A DNA stretch of 5,458 bases from Flavobacteriaceae bacterium (lineage in GTDB: Bacteria; Bacteroidota; Bacteroidia; Flavobacteriales; Flavobacteriaceae): assembly GCA_016763715.1 (NCBI GenBank), contig JAESTG010000058.1, positions 1-5,458 of the forward strand. The letters are read 5' to 3'. Positions 1 through 4,035 of this stretch are shown here, in pieces (the first letter of the stretch is position 1; each line of letters starts with the position of its first letter). The notes under the pieces are model-generated. The model worked only from the letters and a program-made list of their open reading frames with translations. It had not been told where the DNA came from and made no database searches. A program made the translations under genes and the position numbers.

Positions 1-441
1 ATAAAGGCCTCATCGTTCACTAAAGAAGAGTTATTTTCAGAAAAAGGAGTGCTTAAAACCCTTAAAAAGGCGAAACCCGACCTTATTGTACTCGCTGGAT
101 TTTTGCTGAAATTTCCTGATATTATTCTGAAAGAATTTCCAAATAAAGTGATTAATATTCACCCTGCATTGCTCCCTAAATATGGAGGTAAAGGAATGTA
201 CGGAATGAATGTGCATGAAGCCGTCGTGACTAAAAAAGAAACTGAAACGGGCATTACGATTCATTATGTAAACGAAAATTACGATGAAGGGATCATAATT
301 TGTCAAAAAAGTGTAGGAATTTCCGACAAAGACAACGCAGAAGCAATCGCAAAAAAAGTTCATGCGTTGGAATATGAGCATTTTCCACAAGTAATTAAGG
401 CTCTCCTCTCTTCCGAAGAAAATAAAACAAAAACACCGTAG
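1..441 (+). CDS. purN: Phosphoribosylglycinamide formyltransferase (PurN), 5'-truncated by window edge
   Basis: PurN transfers a formyl group from 10-formyltetrahydrofolate to GAR, the third step of de novo purine synthesis, in the cytosol. The frame is open from base 1 to a TAG at 439-441, giving 146 visible residues. About 45 N-terminal residues, including the phosphate-binding start of the fold, should lie upstream. The GTG at 49 is internal, because the preceding codons read on in the same frame. The catalytic triad of the family is visible. The NIHP motif supplies Asn52 and His54 (window numbering), followed by ALLPKYGG, and Asp95 sits in 'NYDEGIIICQ'; these match E. coli N106, H108 and D144. 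The His-to-Asp spacing is 5 residues longer than in E. coli because of the stretch after KYGG (KGMYGMNVHEA), which I take to be a lineage feature. The RNase H gene follows after 14 bp, suggesting an operon. Identification is firm. Confidence 0.95.
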   Translation: MKASSFTKEELFSEKGVLKTLKKAKPDLIVLAGFLLKFPDIILKEFPNKVINIHPALLPKYGGKGMYGMNVHEAVVTKKETETGITIHYVNENYDEGIIICQKSVGISDKDNAEAIAKKVHALEYEHFPQVIKALLSSEENKTKTP

Positions 442-455
442 CCAATAATAGAAAA

Positions 456-1091
456 ATGGCAAAAAAAGAAAAGTTTTACGTCGTTTGGTATGGTAATCCC
501 GCTGGTATTTTCAGCAGTTGGAAGGAATGCCAACGTTCTATTAAAGGTGTTAGTGGCGCGCAATACAAATCGTTCTTAACTTTTGCCGAAGCTAAAGTAG
601 CTTACAACAAAGAGTATAACGATTATAAAGGGAAAGGCACTAAAAAGAAAACTCTAAGCAAAGAACAGCTAGCCAAGATTGGTGACCCAAACTTATATTC
701 CATTGCCGTGGATGCTGCTTCCAGTGGTAATCCAGGAAGAATGGAATACCGCGGGGTAGATACCCAAACCGTTAAACAACTTTTTCATCAAGGACCTTTT
801 GAACAAGGCACCAATAATATAGGTGAATTTATGGCTTCGGTACATGGTTTGGCTTTTCTGAAGCAACACAAAAGTGATCGCATACTTTATACAGATTCTA
901 GAATTGCTATGGGCTGGGTTAAAAAGAAAAGGTGCAATACCAAACTGGTTAAAACTAGAAAGAATGCTACTCTCTTCGATTTAGTAATCCGAGCGGAAAA
1001 TTGGTTGAAAAATAACCCTTACCAAACCAAAATAGTTAAATGGGAAACCAAAGCTTGGGGAGAAATTCCTGCCGATTTTGGAAGAAAATAA
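456..1091 (+). CDS. Ribonuclease H with N-terminal hybrid-binding (viroplasmin-like) domain
   Basis: This protein of 211 residues is predicted to cleave the RNA strand of RNA/DNA hybrids (R-loops, Okazaki primers). Residues about 6-50 form a hybrid-binding/caulimovirus-viroplasmin domain (FYVVWYGNPAGIF, W22, 'YKSFLTFAEA'). A Lys-rich linker spans about 55-75, and the RNase HI fold runs from about 80 to the end. The catalytic carboxylates are D86 (VDAASSGNPG), E124 (NNIGEFMA), D147 (YTDS) and D207 (ADFGRK), with the accessory E203 in WGEI. Their spacing of 38, 23 and 60 residues equals that of Bacillus halodurans RNase H (D71, E109, D132, D192), so this is the Bh-type rather than the classical E. 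coli RnhA type. The ATG at 456 lies 14 bp after purN in an A-rich leader (gaaaaATG) and places the HBD at the very N-terminus, as usual. The TAA is 2 bp from the stop of the opposing gene. The symbol is left blank because naming of this subtype varies. Confidence 0.93.
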   Translation: MAKKEKFYVVWYGNPAGIFSSWKECQRSIKGVSGAQYKSFLTFAEAKVAYNKEYNDYKGKGTKKKTLSKEQLAKIGDPNLYSIAVDAASSGNPGRMEYRGVDTQTVKQLFHQGPFEQGTNNIGEFMASVHGLAFLKQHKSDRILYTDSRIAMGWVKKKRCNTKLVKTRKNATLFDLVIRAENWLKNNPYQTKIVKWETKAWGEIPADFGRK

Positions 1092-1093
1092 TT

Positions 1094-1699
1094 CTATCTA
1101 CGCCATTTTACCCAAATTACCACGGACGCATTACTTACATTACCATTACCGTCATTATTACTAGTTACATTAATATAATCTCCTGAAGAAAAATCAACGT
1201 TTGCAGCGGTATTTATATATTCTGAAGAAGAGGTCGTTATATTCATGGACGTATTGGTTGTATTTCCATTTCTTACTCTGACTGAAAATTGCTTGGTCTG
1301 CGCTCCATTTCCATCATTAGACTTAGCAGTAATTGCGACTATAGTTCCGTTAAAAGGCATCAAATAACCAGATCGACTATTTGCTTGGTTTCCAGTTGCT
1401 CTTAAATTTCCGCTATTTATATTCCCTCCTCTCCCCAAAGCTAATGTTGTAGATTCAACGCTTAACCATTTACCTCGAGTAGCATCATACATAAAAAGCA
1501 TGTCTCCAATTACAGCCAATTGTCCTGTTGTACTTCCCGTTGGAGCACTTTGAGGATTCAATTCAAGAGTTGGTATTCCAGTATTGGAGCCGCTAATTTC
1601 TAATTCAGCAGAGGGGCTTACTGTTCCAATACCTACTTGAGCAGACAGACCATAAGTAATCAAAAAGATAGTAACAACACTTATTATTCTGATTCGCAT
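1094..1699 (-). CDS. Secreted surface protein with QVGIGT-type N-terminal module and beta-rich C-terminal domain
   Basis: No specific function is recognised. From the ATG at 1699 the product has 201 residues. It begins with a canonical signal peptide (MRIRII, a hydrophobic core, ending GLSA before Gln21). There is no lipobox cysteine, so export by signal peptidase I is expected. The mature protein starts QVGIGTVSPSAELEIS, a segment common in Bacteroidota surface and fibre-like proteins. At about 58-82 comes a GQLAVIGDMLFMYD...GKWLS segment. The C-terminal ~90 residues are Gly/Asn/Thr/Ser-rich with alternating hydrophobic strands: GYLMPFNGTIVAIT at 111-124, SSGDYINVTS at 171-180 and VVIWVKWRR at the end. 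By eye this resembles a trimeric C1q/TNF-like jelly roll (inference). The frame is open seven codons further to an ATG at 1720. I prefer 1699 because it gives a clean signal peptide and because a -7-like box lies only 7 bp upstream of 1720. No type IX secretion C-terminal signal is evident. Confidence 0.8.
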   Translation of the reverse strand: MRIRIISVVTIFLITYGLSAQVGIGTVSPSAELEISGSNTGIPTLELNPQSAPTGSTTGQLAVIGDMLFMYDATRGKWLSVESTTLALGRGGNINSGNLRATGNQANSRSGYLMPFNGTIVAITAKSNDGNGAQTKQFSVRVRNGNTTNTSMNITTSSSEYINTAANVDFSSGDYINVTSNNDGNGNVSNASVVIWVKWRR

Positions 1700-1726
1700 T
1701 ACTTGGGGATTTAAAATCATTAGACG

Positions 1727-1734
1727 TAAATCTA
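1727..1734 (-). promoter_or_regulatory. Possible -7 box (TAGATTTA) for the QVGIGT surface-protein gene
   Basis: Read on the minus strand, TAGATTTA matches the Bacteroidota -7 element TAnnTTTG at all but the last base. Transcription would begin near 1722, leaving a leader of about 20 nt before the ATG at 1699 but almost none before the ATG at 1720. No TTG/TTTG element lies at the expected distance upstream, so a weak or activator-dependent promoter is inferred. Confidence 0.25.
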
Positions 1735-1775
1735 AGTAAAGCTAACAGGCTATAGCATCATTGGTTTTTAGGTTT

Positions 1776-1804
1776 TCGATGAAAGAAGAATACTCTCGAT
1801 GAAA
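1776..1804. repeat. Tandem 9-bp direct repeat, 20-bp period, upstream of the QVGIGT gene
   Basis: TCGATGAAA occurs at 1776-1784 and again at 1796-1804 (TTTCATCGA on the minus strand), so the copies start 20 bp apart, about two helical turns. The nearer copy is 77 bp upstream of the preferred start at 1699. The arrangement suits a transcription factor that binds direct half-sites, but the binding protein is unknown and the repeat is short enough that chance cannot be excluded. Confidence 0.4.
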
Positions 1805-1826
1805 TAACTCAAGGTTATTGATTTTT

Positions 1827-2642
1827 TTAGAATGCTCTCACCGCTCTCACCATGGATTTGTCCCCATTACCATCTCTATCTTTTATTTCAGTATGGGTAT
1901 TTGTAAATTTAAAAAGATAGGCTTTATCATTCCCTGAAGTCGTAGAAGACCAATATTGCTGGCTATAGTCTGGAGCATTTGTACTGCTATCTCCATCTGA
2001 ATCTAATATTTTAAATAAAACATAGGCAGCATCTTCAAGTGCCTTTAATTCTCCAATTGAAGGAAGGTGCCAATCTGAAGTAGAGTCTGGCGAAACATAA
2101 CCATAACACAGTTTTACCGCATCGGTTGCGACAGGGCCATTACTTATCGCAGTATTGGTGTTCGTCTCTCCATCCCACCAACTTTCGGATGCCGTATCTG
2201 TATAATCTGGACCCCATGTTGTGATCACCCCACCATTGAGATCATCCAAGCTAGCAATTAATCCATGATTACCATTCTCAAATACATAAAAAACAACACC
2301 TCCACCATAGAGTTCACCTTCATAATGATTCCCCTGCTCTCCCGAGGTAAAACGTTGCCATTCATCAAGGGTGTCGTTCCACCAATAGTACCCTGGCGAT
2401 ACCGCAGTATCACCACTCCCTGTAGCTGCAGTGTTAAAAATTAATACTCCCATATCGGGCTCATCAACTGGCAAATCAACGATTGTTGAGGTTAAAGCCA
2501 CTCGCGGCAAAAGAACGCCTTTGTCGCTAGATGTTACATCTAAAATTGCTCCATTTCCAGGTGTTACTGTATTTATTCCAACCTGAGCAAAGAACGTATT
2601 TGACACCAATATCATGACGGTAAGAGTGAAAATATTTTTCAT
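1827..2642 (-). CDS. Secreted protein with QVGINT N-terminal module and DUF1566/Lcl-like C-terminal domain
   Basis: The product has 271 residues and begins with a signal peptide (MKNIFTLTVMILVSNTFFA, cleavage before Gln20, no lipobox Cys). Next is the Bacteroidota surface module QVGINTVTPGNGAILDV (20-36), continuing SSDKGVLLPRV at 38-48, GVLIFNT at 65-71 and PGYYWWNDTLDEWQRF at 83-98. From about 107 on, the pattern matches the DUF1566/Lcl C-terminal family seen in secreted proteins: YGGGVVFYVF (112-121), GLIAS (127-131), WHLPSIGELKAL (191-202), YWSSTT (230-235) and VRAVRAF at the end. Two acidic loops, DSDGDSS (214-220) and DRDGNGD (255-261), could bind calcium. The domain's biochemical role is not settled; it is often found on extracellular adhesin-like proteins, so a surface or matrix role is an inference. 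The gene lies upstream of, and codirectional with, the 1094-1699 gene, which shares its N-terminal module, but the 127-bp gap suggests separate promoters. The start is well supported by the signal peptide. Confidence 0.85.
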   Translation of the reverse strand: MKNIFTLTVMILVSNTFFAQVGINTVTPGNGAILDVTSSDKGVLLPRVALTSTIVDLPVDEPDMGVLIFNTAATGSGDTAVSPGYYWWNDTLDEWQRFTSGEQGNHYEGELYGGGVVFYVFENGNHGLIASLDDLNGGVITTWGPDYTDTASESWWDGETNTNTAISNGPVATDAVKLCYGYVSPDSTSDWHLPSIGELKALEDAAYVLFKILDSDGDSSTNAPDYSQQYWSSTTSGNDKAYLFKFTNTHTEIKDRDGNGDKSMVRAVRAF

Positions 2643-2668
2643 TCTAATTTTTAATTTAGATTAATTAA

Positions 2669-2676
2669 TAAAGATA
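2669..2676 (-). promoter_or_regulatory. Possible -7 box (TATCTTTA) for the DUF1566-like gene
   Basis: On the minus strand TATCTTTA differs from the TAnnTTTG consensus only at the last base. It lies 26 bp upstream of the ATG at 2642, giving a short leader of about 20 nt, as is usual in this phylum. No TTG-type -33 element is at the right distance. That position is instead taken up by the inverted repeat at 2683-2719, which suggests control by a bound regulator. Confidence 0.35.
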
Positions 2677-2682
2677 GTTGGG

Positions 2683-2719
2683 GAGGTGTAATACATTTGT
2701 AATGTAGGAATTACCCCTC
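2683..2719. repeat. Nested inverted repeat in the upstream region of the DUF1566-like gene
   Basis: Outer arms GAGGTGTAAT (2683-2692) and ATTACCCCTC (2710-2719) pair at 9 of 10 positions. Inside lie perfect arms ACATT (2693-2697) and AATGT (2701-2705) around a TGT loop, with AGGA (2706-2709) as a one-sided bulge. The element spans the expected -33 zone of the minus-strand gene, so it could be an operator. If transcription starts further upstream, it would form a leader hairpin. Confidence 0.5.
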
Positions 2720-2745
2720 TATAATAATTAATTTTTTAAATTAAA

Positions 2746-2781
2746 TCGCTGTAATGCTCGATTTATTCGATGTAATGCTCG
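2746..2781. repeat. 15-nt direct repeat with 21-bp period (candidate activator site)
   Basis: TCGCTGTAATGCTCG (2746-2760) and TCGATGTAATGCTCG (2767-2781) differ at one base and begin 21 bp apart, so they face the same side of the helix. They lie 104 bp upstream of the minus-strand ATG at 2642 and about 290 bp from pfkB, which favours a role for the surface-protein gene. Direct repeats with this period are the usual layout of LytTR-family sites, and such regulators are common in Bacteroidota. Which regulator binds here is unknown. Confidence 0.5.
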
Positions 2782-2989
2782 TTGTTTTATTAAAATAGGT
2801 GCAATTCAATACCTTTAGCATCAACCTTTATTCTCTAAAACGCTCATAACTAGGATTGTTAACTCAAATTTTATCTAAAATAATAGGGGCTTTTACTGCG
2901 AAAAATAACGATTATACATTTGACGAAAAGACCAAGAGAGAATGACATAAAAGAAGGTAAAATACAAGGTGTGTTTTTATCAAACTATT

Positions 2990-3010
2990 GCAAATTTTAC
3001 AGCAAATTTT
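2990..3010. repeat. 9-bp direct repeat GCAAATTTT just upstream of the pfkB promoter
   Basis: GCAAATTTT occurs at 2990-2998 and 3002-3010, 12 bp apart start to start. The second copy ends two bases before the TTG at 3013. It may be a regulator site or simply AT-rich sequence; its GC bases make it slightly more than a homopolymer effect. Confidence 0.35.
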
Positions 3011-3012
3011 GA

Positions 3013-3044
3013 TTGACTCATAAGCAACAAAAAACGTATCTTTG
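3013..3044 (+). promoter_or_regulatory. Bacteroidota-type promoter for pfkB (TTG, 21-nt spacer, TATCTTTG)
   Basis: TATCTTTG at 3037-3044 is an exact match to the Bacteroidota -7 consensus TAnnTTTG. A TTG at 3013-3015 stands 21 nt upstream, within the usual range for the -33 element; a TTTG at 3008-3011 is a less well spaced alternative. The predicted start is around 3050, giving a leader of about 20 nt before the ATG at 3069. This is the best promoter match in the window. Confidence 0.65.
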
Positions 3045-3068
3045 CACCTTCATTTCTAAACCCTAAAA

Positions 3069-3992
3069 ATGAGCAAACTTGTTATCGTTGGAACTGTTGC
3101 ATTCGACGCCATTGAAACACCCTTTGGGAAAACAGATAAAATTCTGGGAGGTGCTGCAACCTATATTGGTTTGGCTGCATCACAATTTCAAGTGGACGGA
3201 GCAATTGTATCGGTTGTTGGAGGAGATTTTCCTCAAGAAGACATAGATATGTTAGCCTCAAACGGATTAGATGTTTCCGGTTTAGAGATTGTAAAAGAAG
3301 GGAAAACTTTTTTCTGGAGTGGAAAATATCACAACGATATGAATACCAGAGATACCTTGGCAACTGAACTAAACACCTTGGCCGATTTTAACCCAGTTGT
3401 TCCAGAAAACTATAGAGATAGTGAAGTGGTTATGCTTGGAAACTTGCACCCATTAGTACAACTAAGTGTTATTGAGCAAATGGACAATCCAAAATTAGTA
3501 GTCTTAGATACTATGAATTTCTGGATGGATTGTGCTTTGGAAGAGCTCATACAAGTAATTGCTAAAGTAGATGTAATTACAATCAACGATGAGGAAGCGA
3601 GACAACTTTCAGGAGAATATTCTTTGGTAAATGCAGCTAAGAAAATCATGACGATGGGGCCTAAATATGTAGTAATCAAAAAAGGAGAGCATGGAGCTTT
3701 GTTGTTTCATGAAGATGAAATGTTTTTTGCCCCAGCACTCCCTTTAGCTGAAGTGTTCGACCCAACAGGCGCAGGAGATACATTTGCAGGGGGTTTTACT
3801 GGCTATCTAGCAAAAACAGGTGATTATAGTTTTGAGAATATGAAAACGGCAATCATAAATGGATCGGCGCTAGCTTCGTTTACAGTCGAAAAATTTGGCA
3901 CAGAACGTCTCATAGGATTGTCCAAAGCAGAGCTCTATCAACGCTTGCAACAATTTAAAAATTTAACTCAATTCGATATTGAATTAACATAA
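3069..3992 (+). CDS. PfkB/ribokinase-family carbohydrate (or nucleoside) kinase
   Basis: This complete protein of 307 residues, usual for the family, is an ATP-dependent cytosolic kinase that phosphorylates a sugar or nucleoside hydroxyl. Family hallmarks appear in order: GTVAFD with substrate-site Asp13, the GGAATY di-glycine hinge (27-32), the NDEE form of the NxxE motif for Mg/phosphate (173-176), VIKKGEHGALLF (202-213), and the C-terminal signature DPTGAGDTFAGGF (231-243) with the GAGD anion hole and catalytic base Asp237. The central stretch GNLHPLVQ (124-131) and VLDTMNFWMD (145-154) is characteristic of an uncharacterised bacterial ribokinase subgroup. Where ribokinase has Asn in GGKGANQ, this protein has Tyr32, so ribose is not assured. 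The ATG at 3069 follows a consensus promoter with a short leader. The PurF-like gene starts 43 bp downstream, which hints at a link to ribose, nucleoside or PRPP supply. The substrate cannot be named from sequence. Confidence 0.9.
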   Translation: MSKLVIVGTVAFDAIETPFGKTDKILGGAATYIGLAASQFQVDGAIVSVVGGDFPQEDIDMLASNGLDVSGLEIVKEGKTFFWSGKYHNDMNTRDTLATELNTLADFNPVVPENYRDSEVVMLGNLHPLVQLSVIEQMDNPKLVVLDTMNFWMDCALEELIQVIAKVDVITINDEEARQLSGEYSLVNAAKKIMTMGPKYVVIKKGEHGALLFHEDEMFFAPALPLAEVFDPTGAGDTFAGGFTGYLAKTGDYSFENMKTAIINGSALASFTVEKFGTERLIGLSKAELYQRLQQFKNLTQFDIELT

Positions 3993-3997
3993 AAAAT

Positions 3998-4026
3998 CGC
4001 CCCGACATTGGGGGCGTATTTATTTC
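3998..4026 (+). terminator. GC-rich hairpin terminator or attenuator between pfkB and the PurF-like gene
   Basis: CGCCCC (3998-4003) pairs perfectly with GGGGCG (4011-4016) around a 7-nt loop and is followed by the T-rich tract TATTTATTT. It begins 6 bp after the pfkB stop and ends just before the next start. It probably reduces read-through into the downstream gene; the interrupted T tract suggests incomplete termination. Confidence 0.65.
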
Positions 4027-4035
4027 TGAAGTATT

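Larger units (their letters stand above)
1700..1826. other. Intergenic stretch between the two surface-protein genes
   Basis: On the minus strand this is downstream of the DUF1566-like gene and upstream of the QVGIGT gene. It contains a 9-bp direct repeat (TCGATGAAA on plus at 1776-1784 and 1796-1804) and a -7-like box at 1727-1734 on minus. An AT-rich 6-bp hairpin lies at 1803-1819. I see no strong terminator for the upstream gene and no small ORF with convincing features. Confidence 0.5.
2643..3068. other. Divergent intergenic region, 426 bp, rich in repeats, no gene seen
   Basis: This region separates the minus-strand DUF1566-like gene from the plus-strand pfkB gene. I find no convincing ORF, tRNA or recognisable riboswitch. 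The half nearest the minus-strand gene (2669-2781) carries a -7-like box, a nested inverted repeat, an AT-only perfect inverted repeat (2728-2744, 7-bp arms, TTT loop) and a 15-nt direct repeat. The middle (about 2790-2985) is featureless apart from an isolated TACATTTG at 2915-2922 on plus, which fits a -7 box but has no -33 partner. The right end holds a 9-bp direct repeat and the pfkB promoter. Confidence 0.6.

Noticed and set aside
49..441. GTG at 49 as the true start of purN
   Set aside because: The same frame is open to base 1 and the family needs about 45 more N-terminal residues; the GTG is an internal Val.
37..563. Minus-strand open frames of 141 and 67 codons opposite purN and the RNase H gene
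   Set aside because: They lie antisense to well-identified enzymes, are Phe/Cys-rich and show no domain pattern; they are shadows of the coding strand.
1803..1828. AATAAC/GTTATT hairpin followed by seven T on the plus strand as a terminator
   Set aside because: The stem has a single GC pair, and the T run follows it only on the plus strand, where the nearest gene ends about 700 bp earlier; too weak to call.
2692..2699. TACATTTG on the plus strand inside the nested inverted repeat as a promoter
   Set aside because: The nearest TTG is only 11 nt upstream, too close, and no gene follows within 350 bp.
2728..2744. Perfect inverted repeat TTAATTT-TTT-AAATTAA as a regulatory hairpin
   Set aside because: It is composed only of A and T in an AT-rich spacer, so chance formation is likely and the stem would be unstable.
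2915..2922. TACATTTG on the plus strand as a second pfkB promoter
   Set aside because: It matches the -7 consensus but has no TTG/TTTG at a proper distance, and a better promoter lies close to the gene.
2643..3068. Hidden small RNA, tRNA or CRISPR-like array in the divergent intergenic region
   Set aside because: No cloverleaf, no regularly spaced longer repeats and no promoter-terminator pair enclosing a structured transcript; only the short repeats listed above.
3082..3679. Minus-strand open frames of 93 and 89 codons opposite pfkB
   Set aside because: Antisense to a kinase whose motifs are intact; no recognisable protein features.
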